DNA of 64,000 nt from Pseudomonas farsensis (GCF_014268805.2 NZ_JABWRF020000001.1:1684001-1748000); one strand, 5' to 3'; counted from the stretch's first letter, positions 38,977-48,197 are shown. A program made the numbers and translations. Notes: generated by a model not told the origin, from the letters alone.

Positions 38977-40125
38977 TCAGTGCGCGCCGGCAGACTTGCT
39001 CAAATCGCTTTCTGCCCATTCGGTGTAGATGCACGCATCGGCCACTGCCCAGCGCACTTTCACCTGCTCCCCCGGCCGCATGGGCATGCCCGCCGCAGAC
39101 AATGCCTTGACCGTCAGTTCGGTGCCGCCCTGGGTAACAACATGGCAGGTCTGGCTTTCGCCGAGGAACAAGACCTCGCCAACGGTCGCGCCGACTTCGT
39201 TCCAGCCCGCCGGCAACGGCTCGCGGGCAGCCTGTTCGGCGCTCAGCGCCAGGGCTTTCTCTGGGCGGACCATGATCAGTGCCTGCTGCTCGGCGGCCAG
39301 CCCCGGGGTCAGGCGAATGGCCAACTGCTGGCCTTCGAAGCTGCCGGCGCCGTTGCTGCTGGCTTTGATGCGCAGGAAGTTCGAATTGCCCAGGAACGAG
39401 GCGACAAAGGCATTGGGCGGGTTCTGGTACAGGTCGAAACCGGTGCCCAGGCCGACGATCTTGCCGTGGCTGAAAATCGCGATACGCTGCGACAGGCGCA
39501 TGGCTTCTTCCTGGTCGTGGGTCACGTAGACGATGGTGATGCCGAGCCTGCGGTGCAGTTGGCGCAGTTCATCCTGCAGGTCTTCACGCAGTTTTTTGTC
39601 CAGCGCGCCGAGCGGCTCGTCCATCAGCAGGATACGCGGCTCGTACACCAGCGCGCGGGCGATTGCCACACGCTGCTGTTGGCCACCGGACATCTGCGAA
39701 GGCTTGCGGTGCGCGAACGGGTCCAGTTGCACCAGTTTGAGCATGGCGTCGACGCGCTTTTTGGTCTCGGCACTGGACAGCTTGCGGATGGCCAGCGGGA
39801 AGGCGATGTTGTCGCGCACGTTCAGGTGCGGGAACAGCGAGTAGCGCTGGAACACCATGCCGATGTCACGCTTGTGCGGTGGCACATTCACCAGCGACTG
39901 GCCATCGACCAGAATCTCGCCGCTGCTTGGGGTTTCAAAGCCTGCCAGCATCGACAGCGTGGTGGACTTGCCCGAGCCGCTGGAGCCGAGGAAGGTCAGA
40001 AACTCCCCGTCCTGGATTTCCAGGTCGAGGTTGTCTACGGCGGTAAAGTCGCCGTAGTGCTTGTTCAGGCCGCGCAGGCTGACCAGGGTCTTGTTCGGCG
40101 CGTTTTCTTTGATCACTGCACTCAT
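38977..40125 (-). CDS. ABC importer ATP-binding protein, PotA/spermidine-putrescine type
   Basis: At 382 residues it has Walker A GSSGSGKST, signature MSGGQQQR and Walker B RILLMDEPLGALD, with a C-terminal TOBE domain. It powers the importer made of the three genes upstream. The order binding protein, permease, permease, ATPase is typical of polyamine-type importers. The substrate is unproven because the adjacent operon is a ribBA paralogue. It follows the second permease by 20 bases. Confidence 0.93.
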   Translation of the reverse strand: MSAVIKENAPNKTLVSLRGLNKHYGDFTAVDNLDLEIQDGEFLTFLGSSGSGKSTTLSMLAGFETPSSGEILVDGQSLVNVPPHKRDIGMVFQRYSLFPHLNVRDNIAFPLAIRKLSSAETKKRVDAMLKLVQLDPFAHRKPSQMSGGQQQRVAIARALVYEPRILLMDEPLGALDKKLREDLQDELRQLHRRLGITIVYVTHDQEEAMRLSQRIAIFSHGKIVGLGTGFDLYQNPPNAFVASFLGNSNFLRIKASSNGAGSFEGQQLAIRLTPGLAAEQQALIMVRPEKALALSAEQAAREPLPAGWNEVGATVGEVLFLGESQTCHVVTQGGTELTVKALSAAGMPMRPGEQVKVRWAVADACIYTEWAESDLSKSAGAH

Positions 40126-40145
40126 TTTTTATTCTCTCCGGGCAC

Positions 40146-40952
40146 TCAGGCGTTTTCGGCGCGGCGGCGCAGGGCGGCGGCAATTACCATGACCAGCAGC
40201 GACAGGCCGATCAGCAGGGTCGAGGCGACTGCGATGACCGGGCTCAGGTCCTGGCGCAGGGTGGTCCACATCTTGACCGGCAGGGTCTGCAGGTCGGGGC
40301 TGGCCATCATCACGCTCAGTACCACTTCATCCCACGACACCAGAAACGCGAACAGGCCGCCGGCGATCATGCCTGGGCGAATGGCCGGGAAGGTCACCTT
40401 GAAGATGGCTTGCAGGCGCGAAGCTCCGCAGATCACCGCAGCGTCCTCGATGGACTGGTCGAACAGCTTCAACGAATTGATGATGGAAATGATGGTAAAG
40501 GGCAGGGCGACGATCACGTGGCTGACCACAAACGCGAACAGCGTGCCGGTGTAGCCGAGCTTCAGAAACAGCGCGTACACGGCAACGGCGATGATCACCA
40601 GCGGCACGATCATCGGCATGGTGAACAGGCCATAGAGCATTTCACGGCCCGGGAAGCGGCCGCGTACCAGGGCAAACGCGGTGGGCAGGCCCAGCGCTAC
40701 GGCCGCGACGGTGGTGAGTATCGCCACCTTCAGGCTGGCCAGCGCTGCGTCCATCCACTCTGGGTTGGAGAAGAACTGCTCGTACCACTTGAGCGTCCAG
40801 CCCGGTGGCGGGAACACCAGCCACTGCGAGGAGCCGAACGACAGCAGAATGATGAACACCACCGGCAGCAGCAGAAAGGCTGCAATAACCCCGGTGGTTA
40901 CATAAAGGCCGGTGCGCAGCGGGCGACCCATGGCATTGGGGGACAGAAGCAT
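40146..40952 (-). CDS. ABC importer permease, PotC-like
   Basis: The 268-residue protein has six membrane segments and the EAA-type loop around EDAAVICGASRLQAIFKVTFPAIRPG. It is the second permease of the polyamine-type importer. It lies six bases downstream of the first permease and is presumably part of the same heterodimeric channel. Confidence 0.92.
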   Translation of the reverse strand: MLLSPNAMGRPLRTGLYVTTGVIAAFLLLPVVFIILLSFGSSQWLVFPPPGWTLKWYEQFFSNPEWMDAALASLKVAILTTVAAVALGLPTAFALVRGRFPGREMLYGLFTMPMIVPLVIIAVAVYALFLKLGYTGTLFAFVVSHVIVALPFTIISIINSLKLFDQSIEDAAVICGASRLQAIFKVTFPAIRPGMIAGGLFAFLVSWDEVVLSVMMASPDLQTLPVKMWTTLRQDLSPVIAVASTLLIGLSLLVMVIAAALRRRAENA

Positions 40953-40958
40953 GGCGGA

Positions 40959-41876
40959 TTACCTCGCGTTGCCGACCGGGGATTCCGGCTGCAGCTTCAG
41001 GTACAGGTAGAAGAGCACCAGGGTGATGATCACCAGCAGTGCCGCGGCGGCGCTGGCCAGGCCCCAGTTCAGGAACGACTGCACCTGCTGGATGATGAAT
41101 TCGGGCAGCATCATGTTCTGCGCGCCGCCCAGCAGTGCCGGCGTCACGTAGTAGCCCAGAGACATGACGAAAACCATCAGTGCCCCGGAGAACAGGCCCG
41201 AGCGGCACAGTGGCAGGAACACCTTCCAGAAATTGGTCCAGGGGCTTGCGCCGCAGATGGAGCCGGCCTGCAGCACCATTGGGTCGATGGCATGCATGGT
41301 CGCCTGCAACGGCAGCACGATGAACGGGATCATGATGTAGCTCATGCCGATCACCACGCCCGTGAGGTTGTGCACCATTTCGATCGGGGCATCGATGATG
41401 CCCATGGCCATCAACGCCTTGTTGATCACCCCCGAACCCTGCAGCAACACCAGCCACGAGTAGGTCCGCGCCAGCAGGCTGGTCCACATCGACAGCAGCA
41501 CGATGTTCAGCAGCCAGCGGCCCCAGCCCTTAGGCACCAGGGTAATCGCCCAAGCCAGCGGGAAGCCCAGCAGTACGCTGATCAGCGTCACCAGGCCGGC
41601 CACCGAGAAGGTGTTGAACAGCACCCGTGCATAGGCCGAGTTGGCGAACAGCTGCTCGTAGTTGCCCAGCCCTGGCACCGGCTCCAGCACGCCGCGCAGC
41701 AGCAGGCTGATCAGCGGGGCAAAGAAGAACAGGCCAAGAAAGAGCAGGGCCGGCAGCAGGTTACGGCTGCCTTTCCAGCGCTGGCTCAGGGCTGGGCGGC
41801 GTTCGGCCGCCGGTGGTGCGCCGGCCCCCGAAGGGGCTCCTTGCGCATTGTGCAGGGCGTTGATGGCGACTTTCAT
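40959..41876 (-). CDS. ABC importer permease, PotB-like
   Basis: ATG 41876 starts MKVAINALHNAQGAPSGAG and gives 305 residues. It overlaps the binding-protein stop by four bases (ATGA), so translation is coupled. Six membrane segments and the EAA loop (LQAGSICGASPWTNFWKVFLP) identify it as a permease. The cytoplasmic N-terminal extension of about 35 residues is Ala/Pro-rich and not usual for PotB. Confidence 0.9.
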   Translation of the reverse strand: MKVAINALHNAQGAPSGAGAPPAAERRPALSQRWKGSRNLLPALLFLGLFFFAPLISLLLRGVLEPVPGLGNYEQLFANSAYARVLFNTFSVAGLVTLISVLLGFPLAWAITLVPKGWGRWLLNIVLLSMWTSLLARTYSWLVLLQGSGVINKALMAMGIIDAPIEMVHNLTGVVIGMSYIMIPFIVLPLQATMHAIDPMVLQAGSICGASPWTNFWKVFLPLCRSGLFSGALMVFVMSLGYYVTPALLGGAQNMMLPEFIIQQVQSFLNWGLASAAAALLVIITLVLFYLYLKLQPESPVGNAR

Positions 41877-42898
41877 TTGACCAGCCACTCATTCCAGCGG
41901 GCGGCGATGGCCGGGCCGTTTTTTGCCCAGTAGGCGAAGTCCAGGGTGACCTGGTCGGCGGCGTGGGCGGTGGGCAGGTTCGGGGCGAGCTGCTCGTCCA
42001 GCATGGGCACGCTATCGACGTTGACCGGCGCATAGGCCGTGGCGTTGGCAAAATCAGCCTGACCTTTGGCGCTGCTGGCATTGGCGATAAATTTCATGGC
42101 CGCATCCTTGTTCCTGGCGCCTTTGGGGACGACCAGGAAATCAGCCATGACCAGGTTCTGCTTCCAGCTCACGCCCACCGGGGCGCCATCTTGCTGAAGG
42201 GCGTAGACGCGGCCGTTCCAGAACTGGCCAAGCGTTGCTTCACCGGATGCCAGCAGTTGCTGGGACTGGGCGCCGCCGCCCCACCAGACGATGTCTTTCT
42301 TGATGGTGTCGAGCTTCTTGAAGGCGCGGTCCAGGTCCAGCGGGTAGAGCTTGTCAGGGGTTACGCCGTCCGCCAGTAGGGCAAGTTCCAGCACGCCGGG
42401 GCTTGGCCATTTGTACAGGGCGCGTTTGCCGGGGTAAGCCTTGGTGTCGAACAGCGCGGACCAGTCCACAGGCTTGTTGGCGCCGAGCTTGCCTTCGTTG
42501 TAACCGAGTACGAAGGAGAAGAAGAACGAGCCGACGCCGTGATCGGACGCAAAGCGTGGGTCGATCTTGTCGCGCTTGATCTGGTTGAAATCGAGGGGCT
42601 CGAGCAGGCCTTCGCTGGCGGCGCGCAGGGCAAAGTCGGCTTCGACATCGACCACATCCCACTGCACATTGCCGCTCTCGACCATGGCTTTGAGTTTGCC
42701 GTAGTCGGTGGGGCCGTCCTGGACGACTTTTATCCCGGTTGCTTTGCTGAATGGGGTAGCCCAGCTGTCTTTCTGCGCATCCTGGGTGCTACCACCCCAG
42801 CTTACGAAGTTGACGTTATCAGCGGCCTGCGCGGCCTGGCAGGCCAAGGTCAGCAGGCTGGCAGACAGCACTGCGGTTACACGTTTGCTCAACAGCAT
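41873..42898 (-). CDS. ABC importer substrate-binding protein, PotD-like
   Basis: The 341-residue protein has a signal peptide (VLSASLLTLACQAAQA) and a periplasmic type II binding fold beginning NVNFVSWGGSTQDAQKDSWA. It belongs to the spermidine/putrescine binding-protein group. The ligand is unknown. It is the first gene of the four-gene importer operon. An imperfect TGGTATTCCA palindrome, similar to the perfect one at the ribBA promoter, lies about 150 bases upstream. Confidence 0.92.
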   Translation of the reverse strand: MLLSKRVTAVLSASLLTLACQAAQAADNVNFVSWGGSTQDAQKDSWATPFSKATGIKVVQDGPTDYGKLKAMVESGNVQWDVVDVEADFALRAASEGLLEPLDFNQIKRDKIDPRFASDHGVGSFFFSFVLGYNEGKLGANKPVDWSALFDTKAYPGKRALYKWPSPGVLELALLADGVTPDKLYPLDLDRAFKKLDTIKKDIVWWGGGAQSQQLLASGEATLGQFWNGRVYALQQDGAPVGVSWKQNLVMADFLVVPKGARNKDAAMKFIANASSAKGQADFANATAYAPVNVDSVPMLDEQLAPNLPTAHAADQVTLDFAYWAKNGPAIAARWNEWLVK

Positions 42899-43048
42899 GG
42901 TTACGCCCTCGTTGCTTTTGTTATTCGAGGCGGGGCTGGTAGTGCGCCCGCCAACTGTGTTCGGGGAGCAGAAATCAATGTGCGTCGTGTGGTCGCCCTA
43001 TGAGTGTAGGTACGGCCGGGGAATTCAAGGTCTACGGGATATCATATT

Positions 43049-43060
43049 ATGGTATTCCAA
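43049..43060. promoter_or_regulatory. Operator-like site upstream of the importer operon
   Basis: ATGGTATTCCAA (43049-43060) is similar to the perfect palindrome ATGGTATACCAT at 44340-44351 (about 13 of 17 bases over the flanks). It lies about 150 bases upstream of the binding-protein start. It looks like a GntR-type operator, but no such regulator is in the neighbourhood. Confidence 0.5.
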
Positions 43061-43137
43061 ACTTTTCGCAAGGGGGAGTGGGCGACCGGCCATCACTCTT
43101 TTCCTGGCGGCAAGCTTCAAGCGGCAAGCTGAAGGAA

Positions 43138-43172
43138 AAAAGCGGACCGCGTGGCTACGCAGATCCGCTTTT
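43138..43172 (-). terminator. Hairpin after the ribBA gene
   Basis: AAAAGCGGA (43138-43146) pairs with TCCGCTTTT (43164-43172), with an inner GCGT/ACGC stem. On the minus strand it lies just beyond the ribBA stop, as a rho-independent-type terminator. Between it and ribBA are three direct CTTGCCG repeats (43174-43195). Confidence 0.75.
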
Positions 43173-43198
43173 CACTTGCCGCTTGCCGCTTGCCGCTT

Positions 43199-44308
43199 TC
43201 AGCTTGCGAAAGGGATGCTTTGCACCACTTCCAGCTCGTAGCCCGCAAGCCCTGCGTACTTCAGTGGCGGGCCAAGGTGGCGCAGCTTGCCTACGCCCAG
43301 GTCCTGCAGAATCTGCGCGCCGGTACCGACTTGCGAGTACACCTTCGACTGGCCGCGTTGGTACGGGCGCTGCGGCTGGGTGAGGTGGGGTACCCGCTCG
43401 AGCAGCGCCTGCGAGGACTCATGGTTGGCCAGAATCACCACCACCCCGGCGCCTTCGGCGGCGACCCGCTCCAGCGCTGCCCACAGCGTCCAGTTGGCGG
43501 GGCCTGCATATTCGGCGCCGACCAGGTCGCGCAACGGGTCGATCACATGCACCCGCACCAGCGTCGGCTGTTCGCGACGAATGTCGCCCATCACCATGGC
43601 CATGTGCACGCCGCCTTCGATGCGGTCTTCGTAGGTCACCAGGCGGAACGTGCCATGCACGGTGGGCATTTCGCGCTCGCCAATACGCTTGACGGTCTGC
43701 TCGGTGCTCAGGCGATAGTGGATCAGGTCGGCAATGGTGCCGATCTTGATGCCGTGACGCGCGGCGAATACTTCAAGGTCGGGGCGCCGCGCCATGGTGC
43801 CGTCATCGTTGAGCACCTCGACAATCACCGACGCCGGACTGAAGCCCGCCAGGCGCGCCAGGTCGCAGCCGGCCTCAGTGTGCCCGGCGCGGGTCAGCAC
43901 GCCGCCTTCGCGGGCGCGCAGGGGGAAAATATGCCCCGGCTGCACCAGGTCTTCAGGGCGGGCGTCGGCGGCCATGGCGGCAGCCACGGTGCGCGCCCGG
44001 TCAGCGGCGGAAATACCCGTGGTAACGCCGCTGGCTGCCTCGATCGATACAGTGAAGGCGGTGCTGAACGCGCTGCCATTGGCCGGTACCATCTGCTCAA
44101 GGCCCAGGCGCTGGCAATGCTCGTCGGTCAACGTCAGGCAGATCAAACCGCGCGCCTCGCGCGCCATGAAATTGATGGCTGCGGCGTCGCAATGCTCTGC
44201 GGCGATCAGCAGGTCGCCCTCGTTTTCGCGGTCTTCGTCATCGACCAGCAGGACCATCTTGCCTTGGCGATAGTCCTCGAGAAGTTCTTCGATGCTGTTG
44301 AATGCCAT
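43199..44308 (-). CDS. ribBA: RibB-type DHBP synthase fused to a degenerate GTP cyclohydrolase II domain
   Basis: The 369-residue protein has an intact DHBP synthase half, with [20 protein letters not shown] and [13 protein letters not shown], which forms 3,4-dihydroxy-2-butanone 4-phosphate from ribulose 5-phosphate. The GTP cyclohydrolase II half is recognisable but has no Cys at all, so the zinc site is lost and it should be inactive. Such degenerate fusions are common in pseudomonads. No FMN riboswitch fits the short upstream gap. It lies upstream of the ABC importer and diverges from a DUF1330 gene. Confidence 0.9.
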   Translation of the reverse strand: MAFNSIEELLEDYRQGKMVLLVDDEDRENEGDLLIAAEHCDAAAINFMAREARGLICLTLTDEHCQRLGLEQMVPANGSAFSTAFTVSIEAASGVTTGISAADRARTVAAAMAADARPEDLVQPGHIFPLRAREGGVLTRAGHTEAGCDLARLAGFSPASVIVEVLNDDGTMARRPDLEVFAARHGIKIGTIADLIHYRLSTEQTVKRIGEREMPTVHGTFRLVTYEDRIEGGVHMAMVMGDIRREQPTLVRVHVIDPLRDLVGAEYAGPANWTLWAALERVAAEGAGVVVILANHESSQALLERVPHLTQPQRPYQRGQSKVYSQVGTGAQILQDLGVGKLRHLGPPLKYAGLAGYELEVVQSIPFAS

Positions 44309-44339
44309 GCTGCACGCTCCCGGTGGTTGGGTGATTTTT

Positions 44340-44351
44340 ATGGTATACCAT
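44340..44351. promoter_or_regulatory. Palindromic operator between ribBA and DUF1330 gene
   Basis: ATGGTATACCAT is a perfect 12-bp palindrome in the 77-base gap between divergent starts. The TGGT-AT-ACCA form is typical of GntR-type operators. A close copy lies upstream of the ABC importer (43049), suggesting a shared regulator. Confidence 0.6.
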
Positions 44352-44385
44352 CATACACAATAACCCTGAAGCAGGAGCATGACCC

Positions 44386-44679
44386 ATGAAGGCTTACTGG
44401 ATCGCCCACGTCGATGTCAGCGACCTTGAGCAATACCAGCAATACACCCAGCGTGCTCCGGCGGCGTTCGTGGCCTTTGGCGGGCGCTTTCTGGCCCGGG
44501 GCGGGCGCAGCCAGGCCATGGAGGGGAGGGAAACACCTCAGCGTAGCGTGGTGATCGAATTCGACTCCTATGAACAGGCGTTGGCCTGCTACCGTTCGGA
44601 CCTCTACCAAGAGGCGTGCAAGCATCGCCAAGGGGTGGCCAAGGCCGAGGTGATCATCGTCGAAGGCGTCGCACCCTGA
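44386..44679 (+). CDS. DUF1330-family protein, 97 aa
   Basis: The small protein is a dimeric ferredoxin-like fold of the DUF1330 family (YWIAHVDVSDLEQYQQYTQR, GGRFLARGG, SVVIEFDSYEQALACYRS). The family has no settled function. It diverges from ribBA across the palindromic operator and ends five bases before the convergent PstS-like gene. It probably works with the ribBA/importer genes. Confidence 0.88.
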   Translation: MKAYWIAHVDVSDLEQYQQYTQRAPAAFVAFGGRFLARGGRSQAMEGRETPQRSVVIEFDSYEQALACYRSDLYQEACKHRQGVAKAEVIIVEGVAP

Positions 44680-44683
44680 AGCC

Positions 44684-45991
44684 TCAGTACACCCAGACCT
44701 CCACACGGCGGTTGCGTAACCGCCCCTGTTCCAGCTCATTGCCCGCTACCGGCAGCTCGTCACCGAGCCCGGTGACGTCCTTGACCTCGACCCCGGCCCG
44801 CGCCAACTCGCGGCGTACCGCCATGGCCCGCAGGCGCGAGAGCAGGGCAGCGCGCCCTGGGGTTGCCTTGGGGTCGCCGAAGCCTACCAGCACGGCCTTG
44901 CCCTGCAACTTGCCAGCCTGGCGCAAGTAGTCGCTGACCCGCTGCACATCGCGCAGGGCCTTATTGTCGAGGCTGGCGCTGCCTTGCTGGAAACGAAAAT
45001 TCACCGTCAGCCGCTGCGCTTGGGCACTGAGTGCTCGATAGCCTGGCGGCAGGTCGGCCTGCGCGGGTACCGGCAGCGCCTTGATCTGCTGCGAGACAAA
45101 CCCCTGCTCAGCGACAATCGCCTGCCCGGCCGGGCTCTGCGCAAATTCAACCAGCGCGCGCGCCTGCGGCCGGGCATGGGCTGGCAGGTAAAGGTAGAGC
45201 CTGCGAGACAGCGGGTAATCTTCGCTGGCCACCAGTGCCCGGCTTGGCGGCAGTGCCGTGGCATCGCCCTCGGCGACCGCCAGCACCTTGGCCCCGTGCA
45301 CCGTGGCCAGGCCGCTGAAGCCAATGGCCTGGCGGTCAAGCTTGACCCGCTCGGCCAGTTCATCTGCCGACTCGAAGCGCTGGGTATCGGCGGCCAGCCG
45401 GCGCTGTTGCGGGTCTAGCACCAATGCCTTGAAGGTTTCGAAGGTGCCTGAGCGATCATCGCGGGCATAAAGGTGGATGTTGCCGCCTTGCACGCCCAAC
45501 TGTTCCCAGCGCTGCACCTGGCCTGAAAACACCTGCGCCAGTTGCGCGGTGGTCAGTTGGCCCAGTGGGTTGTCGGAGTGGACGATGATTGCCACACCAT
45601 CCAGGCCAATCACCTGTTCAGCGCTGGCGCCGCGCATGTCGCCGAACGCTTGCAGTTGCTGTACTTCGCTGTCGTTGATCGGCCGCGAAGCCGCTGCCAG
45701 GTCGGCATTGCCTGACGCCAGCGCGGCGAAGCCAGTGCTTGTGCCGTGGGCGGCTATTTCGGTGCGTAGCGGCTGGTTGTCGCGGCTGCGGGCGAGAACC
45801 TGGGTTTCGTTTGCCGCAGTGCCCGGGGTGGTTTCGATTGCGCTGGCGCCTTGGCTTTGCAGCAAGCCGCGCACCAGTGCCGGGGCCAGTGCAGCGCCAA
45901 TGGTGTTGGAACCCTGGATACGCAGTTGTGCGGGCTCGGCCAAGGCCAGGCTTGAGAGCAGGCAAAGCAGGAGAGCGAAGGGGCGGTGCAT
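44684..45991 (-). CDS. PstS-like binding protein fused to an OmpA-type peptidoglycan-binding domain
   Basis: The 435-residue protein has a signal peptide (LLLCLLSSLALA), a phosphate-binding-type domain (LRIQGSNTIGAALAPALV, GTSTGFAALASGNADLAAASR, RDDRSGTFETFKALVL) and a C-terminal OmpA domain (LTVNFRFQQGSASLDNKALRD to NRRVEVWVY). The combination places a phosphate-type receptor on the cell wall. No Pst permease genes adjoin it, so it is not a classic importer component. A role in sensing or scavenging is inference. Confidence 0.85.
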   Translation of the reverse strand: MHRPFALLLCLLSSLALAEPAQLRIQGSNTIGAALAPALVRGLLQSQGASAIETTPGTAANETQVLARSRDNQPLRTEIAAHGTSTGFAALASGNADLAAASRPINDSEVQQLQAFGDMRGASAEQVIGLDGVAIIVHSDNPLGQLTTAQLAQVFSGQVQRWEQLGVQGGNIHLYARDDRSGTFETFKALVLDPQQRRLAADTQRFESADELAERVKLDRQAIGFSGLATVHGAKVLAVAEGDATALPPSRALVASEDYPLSRRLYLYLPAHARPQARALVEFAQSPAGQAIVAEQGFVSQQIKALPVPAQADLPPGYRALSAQAQRLTVNFRFQQGSASLDNKALRDVQRVSDYLRQAGKLQGKAVLVGFGDPKATPGRAALLSRLRAMAVRRELARAGVEVKDVTGLGDELPVAGNELEQGRLRNRRVEVWVY

Positions 45992-46068
45992 GCCGGATAA
46001 CCTCTGGCACGGAGATGCGCCGCAGATTACGACAGTTGCGTGACTGTTCGATGACGCAGGCCTGCTGC

Positions 46069-46173
46069 GGCCTCATCGCAGGCTGGCGCCAGCTCCCACA
46101 GTGAATGTGTCCAGCCTCGATATTGGGGTTGACCCACCCCCTGTGGGAGCTGGCGCCAGCCTGCGATGAGGCC
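46069..46173. repeat. REP inverted pair, family A
   Basis: Arms 46069-46100 and 46142-46173 are perfect 32-base inverted copies of the GGCTGGCGCCAGC family A element. The pair occupies the middle of the 390-base gap 45992-46381 between divergent genes, where I saw no gene or clear promoter. Confidence 0.92.
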
Positions 46174-46381
46174 AGTGCGGGCTTGCACAAAACCACGGAA
46201 TCTCCCGCAGGTGCCCAAGCCAACCACCCAGGTAGTGGCCGGGCGCAGCCTTGTGGGGGCAGGGCGTTACACCCGACTGTTATGCAATGCGTACGCGGAA
46301 CTGTATCGGTCTGATCCGGGGGTATAACCTTATGCTGTTACGAAATATGTCGAATAGAAGCCTGAAGAAGGAATGCGTGCA

Positions 46382-47269
46382 ATGCCAGTCAAGGACCTGC
46401 TGATCGCCCTGGTGGTGATCATCGCCTGGGGCGTCAATTTTGTAGTGATCAAGGTCGGCCTCGACGGCCTGCCGCCGATGCTGCTCGGTGCCTTGCGTTT
46501 CACCTTGGTGGCATTCCCTGCGGTATTGCTGGTCAAGCGCCCGAACCTGCCGTGGCGCTGGCTGATTGCCTATGGCGCCACCATTTCCTTGGGCCAGTTC
46601 GCGTTCCTGTTCCAGGCCATGTACAGCGGCATGCCGCCAGGGCTGGCCTCGCTGGTGCTGCAATCCCAGGCGTTCTTCACCCTAGGTTTTGCTGCGCTGT
46701 TCCTCGGGGAGCGCTTGCGTGTGGCCAGTGTTCTCGGGCTGTTGGTGGCGGCAGCGGGGCTTGCCGTCATTGGCAGCGAAAACAGCAGCCACGTTCCGCT
46801 GATCGCCTTGCTGCTGACCCTGTGCGGCGGCGCGATGTGGGGTATGGGCAATATCATCACCCGGCGTTTTGGCCAGGTCGATCTGGTGGCGTTGGTGATC
46901 TGGGGCGGGCTGATTCCGCCGTTGCCGTTTCTGGCTTTGTCGTGGTGGCTGGAGGGGCCGCAGGTCATCAGCCATGCGCTGTTGAACATCAGCTGGGCTT
47001 CGGTGCTGGCGCTGATCTACCTGGCGTTCGTTGCCACCATGCTCGGCTACAGCCTGTGGAGCACGCTGCTGTCGCGCCACCCGGCAGGCAAGGTGGCGCC
47101 ATTTTCGCTGCTGGTGCCAGTGATCGGCCTGAGTTCATCGGCGCTGCTGCTTGGCGAACGCCTGAGTGTGGCGCAGTGCTGGGGTGCCGTTCTGGTGATG
47201 CTCGGTTTGCTCATCAATGTGTTCGGGCCACGTTTGCGCCAGCGCTTGCGTAGTGCCACGGCGCGTTGA
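46382..47269 (+). CDS. eamA: EamA-family transporter (DMT, amino-acid/metabolite exporter)
   Basis: ATG 46382, ten bases after GAAGGA, gives 295 residues with ten membrane segments in two EamA repeats. The first repeat starts WGVNFVVIKVGLDGLPP, followed by LRFTLVAFPAVLL, the pattern of the EamA O-acetylserine/cysteine exporter. The N-terminal ATG 46373 is too close to the ribosome binding site. Substrate assignment is inferred from similarity only. Confidence 0.88.
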   Translation: MPVKDLLIALVVIIAWGVNFVVIKVGLDGLPPMLLGALRFTLVAFPAVLLVKRPNLPWRWLIAYGATISLGQFAFLFQAMYSGMPPGLASLVLQSQAFFTLGFAALFLGERLRVASVLGLLVAAAGLAVIGSENSSHVPLIALLLTLCGGAMWGMGNIITRRFGQVDLVALVIWGGLIPPLPFLALSWWLEGPQVISHALLNISWASVLALIYLAFVATMLGYSLWSTLLSRHPAGKVAPFSLLVPVIGLSSSALLLGERLSVAQCWGAVLVMLGLLINVFGPRLRQRLRSATAR

Positions 47270-47354
47270 CACAGACGCAAACACCCCCGCTCAGCTGTTT
47301 AGCCTGGCTCTGTTAGACTCGGCCCCTCTTTGCCAGGCCAACGGAGCCATCGCC

Positions 47355-47675
47355 ATGATCATTTCCACCACCAGCCAACTCGAAGGTCGGCCCGTCGCTG
47401 AATACCTGGGTGTCGTCAGCGCCGAATCGGTGCAGGGTATCAACTTCGTGCGCGATTTCTTCGCGCGTTTTCGCGACTTCTTCGGGGGCCGCTCGCAAAC
47501 CCTGGAGAGCGCGCTAAAGCTGGCGCGTGAGCAGGCCACCGAAGAACTCAAGGCCCGGGCACGGCAGTTGCAAGCTGATGCCGTGCTGGGCGTCGACTTT
47601 GAAATCAGCATGCCCTCGGTGCAGGGTGGCATGGTTGTAGTGTTCGCCACCGGCACGGCGGTGCGGCTCAGATAA
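47355..47675 (+). CDS. YbjQ/UPF0145-family protein
   Basis: ATG 47355 gives 106 residues. The small soluble protein matches the YbjQ (UPF0145) family: MIISTTSQLEGRPVAEYLG, GINFVRDFFARFRDFFGGRS and DAVLGVDFEI. These proteins form pentamers and have been linked to heavy-metal binding, but the function is unclear. It is a single gene, 85 bases after eamA. Confidence 0.9.
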   Translation: MIISTTSQLEGRPVAEYLGVVSAESVQGINFVRDFFARFRDFFGGRSQTLESALKLAREQATEELKARARQLQADAVLGVDFEISMPSVQGGMVVVFATGTAVRLR

Positions 47676-47818
47676 GGCAATGTGCCATTGGTCGGGCAGC
47701 GGTTTATTGCCCGACTGGTCTGCAAATGACCGGCTAGTCTCATTTCATCGGGGCCGCTGCTAATTCTGGGCAAACAGGTTGTTTGCCGGCACGGTCATCA
47801 GTTGAGGGAGACAAGGGC

Positions 47819-48007
47819 ATGAGCGAATCCTACTTCGAAGACTTGAACGATTCATTTCCGATCAACAGTCAGGTGCGCTGTGGCCAGGCGGCGGTACGGC
47901 TGGGCTTTGCCAACATGACTCTGGACGATTCCGAACAGCTGCAGCCGGCACATTTGCAGCGCAGCAAGAAGGGCCGCTTCACGCCGCGCCTGCCCGCTAA
48001 AAAGTAA
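47819..48007 (+). CDS. Small hypothetical protein, 62 aa
   Basis: From ATG 47819 with GAGGGAGAC upstream. The protein is polar and basic at the C-terminus (QRSKKGRFTPRLPAKK) with an N-terminal acidic part (SESYFEDLNDSFPIN). No known domain. It could bind nucleic acid. A hairpin (48029-48048) follows the stop. Confidence 0.62.
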   Translation: MSESYFEDLNDSFPINSQVRCGQAAVRLGFANMTLDDSEQLQPAHLQRSKKGRFTPRLPAKK

Positions 48008-48028
48008 CCGTTCATTCCACACCCACTT

Positions 48029-48048
48029 GGGGCTGCCTCTGCAGCCCC
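48029..48048 (+). terminator. Hairpin after the 62-aa gene
   Basis: GGGGCTGC (48029-48036) pairs with GCAGCCCC (48041-48048) around a CTCT loop. No T-run follows, so termination is only likely. Confidence 0.5.
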
Positions 48049-48197
48049 AGTTGCATATGGGGTGCACAAAACCGCCCAACGGCAGGTTTTCCAACGGTTT
48101 GTTGACCCTGCGCAGGTTTTTTGCGGGTCGCGCTCGCGGCGCGTTGGCAACTGTGCTCTCCTTGCGCGGCATTCGATCAAATGGAGCAGTGACGCCG

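Noticed and set aside
44309..44385. FMN riboswitch before ribBA
   Set aside because: The gap to the divergent gene is only 77 bases and shows no FMN aptamer features.
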